DNA from: Alphaproteobacteria bacterium
GTDB taxonomy: Bacteria; Pseudomonadota; Alphaproteobacteria; Sphingomonadales; Kordiimonadaceae
Reading direction: 5' to 3'
Length of the DNA: 64,000 bases
Assembly (NCBI GenBank): GCA_021774695.1
Contig: JAJFIU010000136.1
Location: 17,169-81,168, forward strand
Shown: positions 45,184 to 53,689 of the stretch, one piece after another
Numbering within the stretch: position 1 is the stretch's first letter
Layout of the letters: each line of letters starts with the position of its first letter
The notes under the pieces: generated by a model
The model's database searches: none
Told to the model about the DNA's origin: nothing
Seen by the model: only the letters and a program-made list of their open reading frames with translations
Position numbers and translations under genes: made by a program

Positions 45184-46059
45184 TCAGCGCCTAGTTTGCT
45201 CCTGCAATGATGCTATCAGCGTTTCAGCGACTGTTCCGCTCTCCCGCAACCATGCCAGCGTTAGCGCCTTATCGCGTTTAGCAAAGCGTTTGCCGTCACT
45301 GCCGGCCAGTAGTTTATGATGACAATATTGCGGTGTGGGCAAATCCAGTAGTTTTTGTAAGACCACGTGAATATGGGTGGCATCAAACAGGTCTTCTCCG
45401 CGAATGATATGGGTTACGCCTTGCAGGGCATCGTCCCAAACTACCGACAAATGATAACTGGTCGGCGTATCCTTGCGCGCCAACACAACGTCACCCAATA
45501 GTTCGGGCGCCGCGACAATGGTCCCGCGGATCTGGTCCTGCCACGACAGATTTGCACCTGTAATACTCAATGCAGCACCGAGATTCAGTCGCCAGGCATG
45601 CGGCTGACCTGCCGCAATTCGGGCAACGGCATCAGTTCGGTCAATGGTGCGGCATGTGCCGGGATAAATCGGGCCTTCTGCTCCGTGCGGTGCGGAAGGC
45701 GCACGCTGAATTTCCTTTTGAATATCTTTGCGGGTACAGAAACAGGGATAGGCAACCCCCATATCTTTTAGGGCCTGAAGGGCGGCGGCATAGTCTTCGA
45801 AATGTTCGGACTGCCGCCTGACAGGTTCTTCCCATGTCAGTCCAAGCCAGGCCAGGTCCTCAAATATTGCCTCAACAAATTCAGGGCGGCAGCGCCCCTG
45901 ATCAATGTCTTCGATGCGCAACAGAAACCGGCCACCTCTCGCCTTTGCCTGGTTGAAAGCCGCCAGCGCTGAATAGGCGTGCCCCATATGCAAAAGCCCC
46001 GTAGGGCTGGGGGCAAAGCGGGTTATAAATTCATCGGACGGTGTCGGTTTTGTTGGCAT
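45184..46059 (-). CDS. gluQ: Glutamyl-queuosine tRNA(Asp) synthetase
   Basis: Truncated GluRS paralogue that attaches glutamate to queuosine 34 of tRNA-Asp. 291 residues: class I signature RFAPSPTGLLHMGHA, RIEDIDQGRC, zinc-binding set CFC with YPGTC, WQDQIRGTIV, and LAGSDGKRFAKRDKALTL for the KMSKS loop. It lacks the anticodon-binding domain, as expected. Confidence 0.95.
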   Translation of the reverse strand: MPTKPTPSDEFITRFAPSPTGLLHMGHAYSALAAFNQAKARGGRFLLRIEDIDQGRCRPEFVEAIFEDLAWLGLTWEEPVRRQSEHFEDYAAALQALKDMGVAYPCFCTRKDIQKEIQRAPSAPHGAEGPIYPGTCRTIDRTDAVARIAAGQPHAWRLNLGAALSITGANLSWQDQIRGTIVAAPELLGDVVLARKDTPTSYHLSVVWDDALQGVTHIIRGEDLFDATHIHVVLQKLLDLPTPQYCHHKLLAGSDGKRFAKRDKALTLAWLRESGTVAETLIASLQEQTRR

Positions 46060-46312
46060 ATGACTTCTTATTTATCGGTACGTGGGTTTATAGGCTTGGG
46101 ATTTTTCGGCCGGAGCTGGTGCGACTGAGTTTGGCAAAATTCTTAGCCTATTATGGCGTAGCTAATCCGATTGTAAATGATAGGGCTATGGTTTTCGCTC
46201 AATGATCGATAGTTTTGTCAAACATTGAAGGAAGCCCGTTGCGACAAAACGAAAGTATGGTGGCGCGGTAGATGGATGTGAAGCTTCAAGGAAAGCTCTG
46301 CGCCGCGCCGAG

Positions 46313-46340
46313 TTGTACTGACAAGTCACCGCTATATAAT
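46313..46340 (+). promoter_or_regulatory. Sigma-70-like promoter in intergenic region
   Basis: TTGTAC (46313-46318), a 16-base spacer, and a perfect TATAAT (46335-46340). Transcription would begin near 46347 and reach the hairpin at 46417 after about 70 bases. Confidence 0.5.
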
Positions 46341-46346
46341 GGCTTG

Positions 46347-46446
46347 TCATACGTTTCTAACACTGTATCTTGATTTTAGAACATGTCGGAGGGGCTTCAT
46401 AAATTTGAAGTAAACTGAGCCGATAATGAGTATCGGCTCTCCTTTT
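46347..46446 (+). ncRNA. Candidate small RNA of about 100 nt
   Basis: Bounded by the promoter above and by a hairpin with a T-rich tail. It contains no convincing frame; a GGAGGGG stretch at 46388-46394 is exposed in the middle. The alternative is that it is simply the leader of the HNH gene with an attenuator. It occupies the only gene-free stretch of over 400 bases near here; 46060-46312 shows nothing recognisable. Confidence 0.3.
46417..46446 (+). terminator. Hairpin with T-rich tail ahead of the HNH gene
   Basis: GAGCCGATA (46417-46425) and TATCGGCTC (46431-46439) form a perfect 9-bp stem with loop ATGAG, followed by TCCTTTTAA. It sits 35 bases before the HNH start codon, so it can act as terminator of a short transcript or as attenuator. 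Confidence 0.6.
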
Positions 46447-46481
46447 AAGCGCTCAGGTCAAGTGATCAGGGGGGAAAGATT

Positions 46482-47054
46482 ATGGGTGTTGATTTTGCGC
46501 CCAGGTTACAAACGCCAGAAACCTGCCCAGCATTGGTTTTGAATGCTGATTACCGCCCTCTGAGTTATTATCCGCTGAGCATCTGGAATTGGCAAATAGC
46601 GTTGAAAGCGGTTTTTCTGGAGCGCGTGGATATTGTGTCGCAGTATGACACCGTTGTGCATTCGCCGTCTATCGAAGTGCAGCTGCCCAGCGTTATCGCG
46701 CTTAAAAAGTATATCCGGCAGCCGGAGTATCCAGCCTTTACTCGCTTCAACCTGTTTCTGCGCGATCAGTTTTCCTGCCAATATTGCGGATCGCCGGACG
46801 AGCTGACATTTGATCATGTCATCCCTCGCAGTCAGGGTGGGCGGACAAGCTGGACCAATATCACTGCCGCATGTTCGCCGTGCAACCTGAAGAAAGGTGG
46901 GCGCACCTCGAAACAATCGTCCATGTATCCGCGCCGGACGCCAAACCGCCCCACCACCCACGAGTTGAATGCCAATGGCCGTTTGTTCCCTCCCAATTAT
47001 CTGCACGATAGCTGGCGAGACTATTTATACTGGGACGCTGAACTTGAAAGCTGA
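46482..47054 (+). CDS. HNH endonuclease domain protein
   Basis: 190 residues. The C-terminal half has an HNH/treble-clef nuclease core: CQYCG, LTFDHVIPRSQGGRTSWTNITAACSPCNLKKGGRT (DH and N as catalytic candidates, four Cys for zinc). The N-terminus (LVLNADYRPLSYYPLSIWNWQIALKAVFL) is the conserved lead-in seen in chromosomal alphaproteobacterial homologues, which are usually not in restriction loci. GGGGGA precedes the ATG. Confidence 0.92.
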   Translation: MGVDFAPRLQTPETCPALVLNADYRPLSYYPLSIWNWQIALKAVFLERVDIVSQYDTVVHSPSIEVQLPSVIALKKYIRQPEYPAFTRFNLFLRDQFSCQYCGSPDELTFDHVIPRSQGGRTSWTNITAACSPCNLKKGGRTSKQSSMYPRRTPNRPTTHELNANGRLFPPNYLHDSWRDYLYWDAELES

Positions 47055-47071
47055 GGGCTAATTATACAGGG

Positions 47072-47782
47072 ATGCCGAAATTGAAGCATAAACTATTTGG
47101 AATTATATCCGCGCTGCTGCTGGCAACAGCTGGGCCAGCGCACGCACAAAGCGACGCTTGCGGCACAAACGGTGTGTCGCTTGATCATGTTATCTGGGCT
47201 GTTCCCGATCTTGCGGGTTATGTTGAACGCTTTACCAGGTTGACAAGTATTGAACCTGTTTACGGCGGTGAGCATACCAACGGCGGCACCGCTAATTATC
47301 TGGTGTCTTTGGGGCCGTGTACCTATCTGGAGATTGTTGGCCCCAAAAAGGGTGCTTCACTAGCCGATTTGGGGGACCAGGCAAATTCCTACGAGCGTGA
47401 ACATATAGCAGGGTTTGCTTTTTCTGCGGACCTTGATGCGCCGCCCAAAATGCTGGAGGAACTTAACCTGGGCGAACACCGGACCGGTGGCCGCGTTAAA
47501 CCGGACGGCAGTACTCTCTCGTGGCAAACCGCTTCCCTTTCTGATCTGAACCTGGGTGAGGACAAATTTCAGTTCGTCATCAACTGGTTGAGCGAGCCTC
47601 ATCCTGCGGCAACCTCTGCCAAGGGGGCATCTATTATACAATTGACGATTGCGCACCCGGATTCGATCAAGCTGCGCGCTATTGTGGAAGCAAACAATCT
47701 GCCCATCGTTCTGCAGCCCGCAGGAAAACCAAATATCTGGTTAACAATAAATACGCCGAACGGGTCGGTTATCCTGCGCTGA
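47072..47782 (+). CDS. Secreted glyoxalase-like (VOC) domain protein
   Basis: 236 residues. Signal peptide ending GPAHAQ (about 1-26), then a Glyoxalase_3-type domain: LDHVIWAVPDLAGYVERF, THxN-like EHTNGGTANYLVSLGPCTYLEIVGP and a second half with FQFVINWLSEPHPAA and QLTIAHPDSIKL. Periplasmic location is unusual for this fold. 17 bases after the HNH gene, so possibly co-transcribed. Reaction unknown. Confidence 0.84.
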   Translation: MPKLKHKLFGIISALLLATAGPAHAQSDACGTNGVSLDHVIWAVPDLAGYVERFTRLTSIEPVYGGEHTNGGTANYLVSLGPCTYLEIVGPKKGASLADLGDQANSYEREHIAGFAFSADLDAPPKMLEELNLGEHRTGGRVKPDGSTLSWQTASLSDLNLGEDKFQFVINWLSEPHPAATSAKGASIIQLTIAHPDSIKLRAIVEANNLPIVLQPAGKPNIWLTINTPNGSVILR

Positions 47783-47854
47783 ATTCATTTGATGCATCCC
47801 GCTTCTATATTTGGTATTCAGGCCGCTATACTCGGTTAAGCGGGGATTAGCGGT

Positions 47855-49066
47855 ATGAAGATACTATTGAAAATAAGTGCCAAAATCATCGGCGTTATTT
47901 TGGTGTTAATCATCGGCGTCGTGCTGTTTCGGGATCAATTGATAGCGGCGCGCCTCGGTCCGCCCGACACATTCACTGCGACAGAAATTCCGTCCAGGCC
48001 CGATTACAACGACCTTGCTGCGTGGGCCTCCCATCCGGACATTGCGGATACCGCTGACCTGACGTTAACTGGCACACCCGCCAATCCTGTGGGTGCGGCG
48101 GTGGATGTATTTTATGTGCATCCCACCACCTATTTCGGCCCGGGCCAGTGGAATTCGTCGATGGATCTCACCGAAAATGCTGCTCAAGTCCTGGAGAAGG
48201 TGCTGGGCGGCCACGGCACCATATTCAATGATTGCTGCCGGTTTTATGCGCCACGCTACCGGGAAGCCCATATATCAGTTTTCACCAAGCCAACAGACGC
48301 GGTGGAGTTGGAAAAAGACAACAGCTTCAAGGCACTTGAGCTTGCCTACGGTGATGTAGAAGCGGCGTTCGATGTTTTTCTGGCAAACCGCGATCCGGCT
48401 CGCCCCTTCATCATAGCCGGGCACAGCCAGGGTTCTTTGCATGCATTCAGGCTGATGGAAATGCGCGTTGACCAAACCCCGTTAGAGGACATGTTGATCG
48501 CAGCCTATCCTATTGGGTTTTGGTTTTCGGCCGACAAGTTGGAACGCGGTCCCAAGTCGATTGGTTTATGCCAAAACGCGGGCGAAACCGGTTGCTTCGT
48601 AACCTATGACACCTTTGGTAATGCGGGTCCCGGCCGCGATGTTACCGGAACGATTAGCCATTGGTACAAAACCGGATGGGAATGGACCAGCGGTGATAAA
48701 ACGCTTTGTGTAAATCCCATAAGCTGGAGGCCGGACACCGAGCTTGCTGAGAAAATTACCCATAAAGGCGCGATGCCACTTGCAACAACTTTCAACGCGC
48801 TGGACCTGCTTTTGAACCGCAATAACGGCGCGACTTACGGCCAGCTTGCTGAGCCAGTGCCGGGGCTTACCTGGGCACAGTGCGATGCAGGCGGTACACT
48901 GTTCATTGAAAGCCAATTCAACAATGTGTTTGCGCGCGAAGATGACCGCGAATTGTATCATTCCTCCGATTGGCAACTGTTTTACATGGATATTAAAGCC
49001 AATGTGGAAAACCGCATCGCCCAATATATGGTAATAAATCAGCGCGCCGCTGCTGCTGCGGAATAG
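47855..49066 (+). CDS. DUF3089 alpha/beta-hydrolase-like protein
   Basis: 403 residues. N-terminal membrane anchor (about 8-26), then a DUF3089 domain: DVFYVHPTTYFGPGQWN, NDCCRFYAPRYREA, AFDVFLANRDPARPFIIAGHSQGSLHAFRLM with the GxSxG nucleophile. The late His is probably in the C-terminal third. Likely a periplasmic esterase or lipase of unknown substrate. Confidence 0.88.
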   Translation: MKILLKISAKIIGVILVLIIGVVLFRDQLIAARLGPPDTFTATEIPSRPDYNDLAAWASHPDIADTADLTLTGTPANPVGAAVDVFYVHPTTYFGPGQWNSSMDLTENAAQVLEKVLGGHGTIFNDCCRFYAPRYREAHISVFTKPTDAVELEKDNSFKALELAYGDVEAAFDVFLANRDPARPFIIAGHSQGSLHAFRLMEMRVDQTPLEDMLIAAYPIGFWFSADKLERGPKSIGLCQNAGETGCFVTYDTFGNAGPGRDVTGTISHWYKTGWEWTSGDKTLCVNPISWRPDTELAEKITHKGAMPLATTFNALDLLLNRNNGATYGQLAEPVPGLTWAQCDAGGTLFIESQFNNVFAREDDRELYHSSDWQLFYMDIKANVENRIAQYMVINQRAAAAAE

Positions 49067-49157
49067 CGGTGCCAATTGGGCCTGTTGATGATTTGCACTC
49101 AATGCGTGTATTATATATACTAAGCTCCAGTTAGGGTAGATTACACAGGGGGAGACT

Positions 49158-50228
49158 ATGCGCAACTTAGTCGTTTGCCTAGATGGCACCTGGAACACGC
49201 CGGACCAGAAAGACCAGAACCGACAGGTGCCTAGTAATGTGGTGAAAATGGCTCGCGCTGTGGAGGAAGGCCGTGTAGACCAGCAACTGGAACAGTTGGT
49301 TTACTATGACACCGGCGTTGGCACTGGCGGTGCGATAGATAAAATCATCGGCGGCATGTCCGGTCAGGGCATTATGAAAAATATCCTGCAGGCGTACCGT
49401 TGGCTGGTGGAAAATTATCAGGCCGATGACAAGATTTATATGTTTGGTTTCAGCCGCGGCGCCTACACGGCGCGCAGCCTCGCCGGTTTGATCGGTGTGT
49501 GCGGTATTCCAAAGTCGCCCGACAGTGATGATGCGATGAACAAGCTGATCAATGAGGCGAAAACAGCCTACCGAACCAAAGATGAAGCCAAACGGACTAA
49601 ACTCGCCGATGCTTTCAAATCAGCATTCCAGTCCGCGCCGGGTAAAGTCCATTTCATAGGTGTTTGGGACACGGTAGGGGCGCTGGGTGTGCCAACGACG
49701 GGGCTATTCGGCTGGTGGACCAGAAGGCGCAGCGGTTTTCACGATGTTACGCTGGGCAAGCATATAAGCCATGCCTGTCATGCTGTTGCAATCAATGAGC
49801 GCCGTGGACCTTTCAAGCCAACTCTCTGGAGCCCTGAGAGCCTTGCTGAACACCAGACACTGGTACAGGCTTGGTTCCCGGGTGTGCATTCAAATGTTGG
49901 CGGTGGGTATGCCGACAGCGGCTTGTCTGATCGAGCGCTTATGTGGATGATTGATGTCGCTCAAGCCCGACAGCTGAGTTTCGACCAAAACTATATCGAC
50001 AACCGCATCGACACAAACTGGTTTGGGGAGTTGCGAGACTCGATGGAGTTCTATTACAAGGTACTGGTCGGTAATTTGCCCGCTGATCGCATCATTGGTC
50101 TAACACACTCACAATCAGAATTTTTGCATTTTTCTGCGCCGGGACGATGGGACCATAGTAGTGCACCGGAGAAAGCACCACCAAACTATGTAGATGCAGC
50201 GGCTATACCTGTTCCTGTAATTAGGTAG
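49158..50228 (+). CDS. DUF2235 phospholipase-like alpha/beta hydrolase
   Basis: 356 residues of the DUF2235/Tle1 type. VCLDGTWNTPDQ at the start, YDTGVGTGG, nucleophile elbow MFGFSRGAYTARSLAGLIG, FIGVWDTVGALG with the Asp and WFPGVHSNVGGGY with the His. Related proteins include type VI secretion lipase effectors; here there are no secretion genes nearby, so a housekeeping or storage role is as likely. GGGGGAG precedes the ATG. Confidence 0.9.
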   Translation: MRNLVVCLDGTWNTPDQKDQNRQVPSNVVKMARAVEEGRVDQQLEQLVYYDTGVGTGGAIDKIIGGMSGQGIMKNILQAYRWLVENYQADDKIYMFGFSRGAYTARSLAGLIGVCGIPKSPDSDDAMNKLINEAKTAYRTKDEAKRTKLADAFKSAFQSAPGKVHFIGVWDTVGALGVPTTGLFGWWTRRRSGFHDVTLGKHISHACHAVAINERRGPFKPTLWSPESLAEHQTLVQAWFPGVHSNVGGGYADSGLSDRALMWMIDVAQARQLSFDQNYIDNRIDTNWFGELRDSMEFYYKVLVGNLPADRIIGLTHSQSEFLHFSAPGRWDHSSAPEKAPPNYVDAAAIPVPVIR

Positions 50229-50262
50229 TAATGGAGACCATCATTCCGTTTCTGTGCATTAG

Positions 50263-50844
50263 CTAAACCCGTTTGGAAATCCAGATGGCGGCGCGGCAAC
50301 CGGCTTTGATGGTCGCGGATAAAACCGGGTAACCAACGGCCTCTTCGGCGCCGTTTTCTTCGGCGATGCGTTTGTGTTCCACTTCCTCGGCCTGGAAGGT
50401 TTCAATCACATCTTCCAGCTCCGGGTCCTGGCCTTTCAGCTTTACCCGTTGGCTTTGATAGTGCTCGTCGATAACTTCTTCCACCGCCTGCGTGCAGGCC
50501 ATGGCGGCCTTTTCGCCCATCAATGCGGTGGTGGCACCCAGCGCGAATCCTGCGATATTCCATAAGGGGGCCATGATGGTGGGGCGTACGTTACGCTCGT
50601 TGATAATCTGGTCAAATTTGGCCAGATGTACCTTTTCCTGTTCCTGCATATGGCGAAACAGCGCGGCCTTGGGGTGATTTTCACCGAAAACGGCACGCTG
50701 GCCACCATAAATACGCACCGCGGCAAATTCGCCGGCATGATCCACCCGAACCATGCGCTCGGTCTCTGCCGTGCGGGACCGGTCACCCGGTAGAGGGTGC
50801 TCAGGTAGCGGCTGTTGGCTTGCTTTGCTTTTGTTTGCGGGCAT
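50263..50844 (-). CDS. coq7: Demethoxyubiquinone hydroxylase Coq7
   Basis: Di-iron monooxygenase of ubiquinone synthesis. 193 residues with the ferritin-like metal ligands: RVDHAGEFAAVRIYGGQ, HMQEQEKVHLAKFDQII (ExxH), CTQAVEEVIDEHYQSQ and FQAEEVEHKRIAEENGA (ExxH). Acts at the inner membrane. In a group with dsbB and yqaA on the same strand. Confidence 0.95.
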   Translation of the reverse strand: MPANKSKASQQPLPEHPLPGDRSRTAETERMVRVDHAGEFAAVRIYGGQRAVFGENHPKAALFRHMQEQEKVHLAKFDQIINERNVRPTIMAPLWNIAGFALGATTALMGEKAAMACTQAVEEVIDEHYQSQRVKLKGQDPELEDVIETFQAEEVEHKRIAEENGAEEAVGYPVLSATIKAGCRAAIWISKRV

Positions 50845-50874
50845 GGTGGACCTATGGGTTAACGGTTTCGCGAC

Positions 50875-51360
50875 TTAGCTGTTTTTAAAACGACGCAGGC
50901 AAAATACGGTCATTGCTGTTGCCAGAAGGAAGTTATAACCCGCCATGGAGATACCAAACAAGGACCATGCTATTTCGTCGCACCGGATCAGCGGAGCATC
51001 CATGATTGCCGCAAGAGCATCATTTACGCTGTCGGTCACGCCGACCAAGCCAGAGCAAGTGGTAACGCCCTCCCACCAGCGCTGTTCTACGCCTGCATGA
51101 AACCCGGCAAGCCCGGCGTCCACGGCAAACAAAAGCGCCAGCAATAGCAGCGTTGGCTTGCGTGGTATTGTCGGCGCAGCTGTGGCTATCAGCGCAACCG
51201 CCATGATCACCATATAGGGATAGCGCTGCCACCAGCACATTTCGCACGGCGGGTACCCGGCCAGCTGGAAGCCAAACGCGCTCGCGAGGATGACGGTCGC
51301 AGCAACACCGGCAAACAAAACCGGGTCGCGCTGGGGTATGGATAGTAACGGTGAACTCAT
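50875..51360 (-). CDS. dsbB: DsbB-family disulfide bond formation protein
   Basis: 161 residues with four hydrophobic helices. First redox pair in PPCEMCWWQRYPYM after helix 1, matching the DsbB quinone-site motif; second periplasmic cysteines in VTTCSGLVG and APLIRCDEIAWS. Reoxidises DsbA-like thiol oxidases using quinone. 10 bases after yqaA, 30 before coq7. Confidence 0.9.
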   Translation of the reverse strand: MSSPLLSIPQRDPVLFAGVAATVILASAFGFQLAGYPPCEMCWWQRYPYMVIMAVALIATAAPTIPRKPTLLLLALLFAVDAGLAGFHAGVEQRWWEGVTTCSGLVGVTDSVNDALAAIMDAPLIRCDEIAWSLFGISMAGYNFLLATAMTVFCLRRFKNS

Positions 51361-51370
51361 AATAAGTGCC

Positions 51371-51949
51371 CTATATATATTTAATCACAACAAACCCGGC
51401 TATGCCCAGTATCATCATGGCACTGGTAACCAGACCCAGTCGTTTTTCGATAAAGTCTTTGATTGGATCGCCGAATTTCCATAAAAGCGCCGCCACCAGA
51501 TAAAAGCGCCCGCCGCGCGCCGGGATTGAGGTTAGCACAAACAACAAGGGATTCATGGAAACCGCGCCTGCGGTAATGGTAATCAGCTTGAACGGAATGG
51601 GGGTAAAGCCCGCAATCAGCACAAACAATATGCCCCATTCAGCGAAGGTATCTTTCAGCGTGATAAACTGTTCCTGGTAGCCGTAAAACGCGATGATTGG
51701 CTTGCCGATAACCTCGTAAAAAAACGCACCGATGGCATAGCCTGCAATGCCGCCCAGCACCGATGCAATCAGACAAATGGTTGCCAGCCGCCATGCCTTC
51801 AGCCGGTTGGCGAGAATCATCGGGATCAGCATCAGGTCTATGGGCAGCGGGAAAAAGCTGGATTCGGCAAACGATATACCAGCCAGCCATTTTTCACTTG
51901 CGGGGCTTTGGGCTTTACTGAGCGTCCAGTCGTACAGGCGTTGTATCAC
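51371..51949 (-). CDS. YqaA family (SNARE-associated, DedA-like) membrane protein
   Basis: 192 residues with four to five hydrophobic spans. The N-terminus SFAESSFFPLPIDLMLIPMI and the stretch FVLIAGFTPIPFKLITITAGAVSMNPLLFV, followed by RGGRFYLVAALLWKFG, match YqaA/DedA proteins, thought to be lipid scramblases or envelope-homeostasis factors. First of three genes on this strand before dsbB and coq7. Confidence 0.92.
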   Translation of the reverse strand: MIQRLYDWTLSKAQSPASEKWLAGISFAESSFFPLPIDLMLIPMILANRLKAWRLATICLIASVLGGIAGYAIGAFFYEVIGKPIIAFYGYQEQFITLKDTFAEWGILFVLIAGFTPIPFKLITITAGAVSMNPLLFVLTSIPARGGRFYLVAALLWKFGDPIKDFIEKRLGLVTSAMMILGIAGFVVIKYI

Positions 51950-52116
51950 GGGCGGTTAATCCTAATTTATTGAAATAATCCATAGCAACCGGCGGGGGCG
52001 AACACAATCAAACAGTGGTTTATTATTGGGCTTACCGCAGCCTTGCGAATGTGCGCTTGACGCGCTGGAAAAGCTGACTATGATGCGCCGCCGTACTACC
52101 ATACAATCCTCGGCAG

Positions 52117-52203
52117 GCCCCTGTGGCGGAACTGGTAGACGCGCGGGATTCAAAATCCCGTTCCCTTATGGGAGTGTCGGTTCGATTCCGACCGGGGGCA
52201 CCA
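52117..52203 (+). tRNA. tRNA-Leu (CAA)
   Basis: 87 bases including encoded CCA. Acceptor GCCCCTG pairs with CGGGGGC (one T-G pair), D-arm GGCGGAACTGGTAGACGC, anticodon stem-loop CGGGA-TTCAAAA-TCCCG with anticodon CAA, long variable arm TTCCCTTATGGGAGT as expected for leucine, T-arm GTCGG-TTCGATT-CCGAC, discriminator A. A degraded integrative element abuts its 3' end. Confidence 0.95.
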
Positions 52204-53001
52204 TTTTACAATTTTGACCGTTAAAAGACCCTAATACCTTGAAAGGTATAGAGGTTTTTGGTGTTCTATATCCTGTTTCACGGCAGTATAGAAGTGGCTC
52301 TGTAAACGCTAGTTTTAGCACCATTCTCTTGAGATTAAACTTGCCCGAAGTCCATATGCCATGCGGATTTGCGAGAAACTTGAGTGCGTGTTCTGGCATG
52401 CCGTCAAAATCAGGCTGTGGCTGGTGTGTTTTTGAAGCATTTTCCGCTAATACCAGCTTCTTTCGCTCACATTCATCAATGCGTTTCTCATATGCTGCTA
52501 TCACGCGGGCATTGGTCGCTTCAAGTGTGCGGTCCACCAGTTGATCAATCTGTTTTTCAATGTCCAGAATGTCCGCCTTGATAATTTTGGCGTGAGCGAT
52601 TGTTTGTTCAACTTTGGTGTTCCAGTAATCCCTGAACATGGCGGTGGCGACTTTAAACAGTCCTTCCGTCGGCTGTAGGGTTTTGAGTAACTTTTCAAAG
52701 TCTCCTTCAATATCAGCGCGGCGGATAGATTTACCGTACATATCGCAGCTTTTGGTGTGGCACACATAATAGGGATGTTTTTGTTTTTTGCCTTTGGACC
52801 AGCCGCTTCGCAGTGGCCTTTCACAGCAAGCGCAAGCAACAGCGCCGCGCAGTGGAAATCTGCTCGTATATCCTTGCGTGCCGGAGCGTATACGCCGCCC
52901 TTAAGCCTCTGCTGTATAGCTTCAAAGGTCGCTTTGCTGATTAAACCTTCATGCTTGGTATCGCGTATGGCTATGCGATAATGCCAAATGAGGCTAAGCA
53001 T
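52166..53001 (-). pseudogene. Serine recombinase C-terminal remnant
   Basis: The reverse strand encodes IRDTKHEGLISKATFEAIQQ and onward, then, after a one-base deletion near 52862, PLRGAVACACCERPLRSGW, YYVCHTKSCDMYGKSIRRADIEGDFEKLL and a coiled coil. These are the recombinase domain, zinc ribbon and coiled coil of large serine recombinases. The catalytic N-terminal resolvase domain is missing: an in-frame stop and another gene precede it. The frame ends inside tRNA-Leu (reading VPPVGIEPTLP), as for an integrase next to its attachment site. Inactive. Confidence 0.85.
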
Positions 53002-53006
53002 TCAGT

Positions 53007-53567
53007 TTAAGCACTTGTGTGCATTCTGGACTTTTTCATTTGATTACCGCAGGTTTGCATGGAGCACCAACGGCGATTTTTGGGCCGCGATTCGTCAACA
53101 AATATGCCTCTGCATGTTGGTTTTTCACACATCTTTACATGAACAGAGAGCGGGCCTGTTGCTAAATCGATAAAATCACGGGCAAGCATTGAAAGTACTG
53201 ATCGAAGCCCTGTTGTTTTCCAAATAATGCCATGCCCATCTTTGGTAAATTGTGGTGCTGGCGGCGGAACGGCGGCTACCAGATTAATTTCCTTAAGGTC
53301 TCTTTTTTCAAAGTCATGCCCCGCTGCCAATGCTTCACCTGCATGCTGGATGGCTTCTCTAACCCGTTTAGTCATCCCTAACTCGTCTTCACTGAATTCG
53401 AGAGAAAAATCTGAGAAGCCTAATTTAATTAACCAGCGTGCTAAATCATCCGGTGTTTTCAATCTCTCGTAAGGTATTTTGCCGCGATCTCCAAGGGTGG
53501 CCGGGAGTGTGAAACAGAATCTCACATCTTTAATTCTAAAGTCTTTTTTGGTGAGGCGCGTTCGCAT
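53007..53567 (-). CDS. ABATE/CGNR zinc-finger transcriptional regulator
   Basis: 186 residues. The N-terminal region is of ABATE type (TPDDLARWLIKLGFSDF, KRVREAIQHAGEALAAG) and the C-terminal zinc finger is the CGNR type: CEKPTCRGIFVDESRPKNRRWCSMQTCGNQMKK. Such proteins regulate adjacent genes. It faces an SDR-monooxygenase operon across a 122-base gap holding two near-identical operators, so it probably represses both itself and that operon in response to a small molecule. Confidence 0.88.
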   Translation of the reverse strand: MRTRLTKKDFRIKDVRFCFTLPATLGDRGKIPYERLKTPDDLARWLIKLGFSDFSLEFSEDELGMTKRVREAIQHAGEALAAGHDFEKRDLKEINLVAAVPPPAPQFTKDGHGIIWKTTGLRSVLSMLARDFIDLATGPLSVHVKMCEKPTCRGIFVDESRPKNRRWCSMQTCGNQMKKSRMHTSA

Positions 53568-53580
53568 ATTCCTGCTCCGG

Positions 53581-53609
53581 TTAATAGAACCAGTTTAACT
53601 GGTTGACAA
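53581..53609 (-). promoter_or_regulatory. Promoter and operator 1 of the CGNR gene
   Basis: Reverse strand: -35 TTGTCA (53609-53604), 17-base spacer, -10 TATTAA (53586-53581). The spacer coincides with the perfect palindrome AACCAGTT-T-AACTGGTT (53588-53604). A repressor there would block RNA polymerase. The predicted start lies only about 7 bases before the gene. Confidence 0.7.
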
Positions 53610-53631
53610 TATTAATCCAAGGAAATACGTT

Positions 53632-53660
53632 AGAACCAATTAAACTGGTTCAAATATAAT
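53632..53660 (+). promoter_or_regulatory. Promoter and operator 2 of the SDR operon
   Basis: Forward strand: perfect -10 TATAAT (53655-53660), with AACCAATT-A-AACTGGTT (53634-53650) in the spacer; it differs from operator 1 at three positions and from symmetry at one pair, and the palindrome extends by one G/C pair. The -35 position (AGAACC) is weak. Centre-to-centre distance to operator 1 is 46 bases. Confidence 0.7.
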
Positions 53661-53689
53661 ATAACAACGACTGAGGAGGAGCAAAAAAT

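Noticed and set aside
46262..46380. 33-codon frame starting MDVKLQGKL
   Set aside because: No ribosome-binding site and no recognisable motif; overlaps the proposed promoter.
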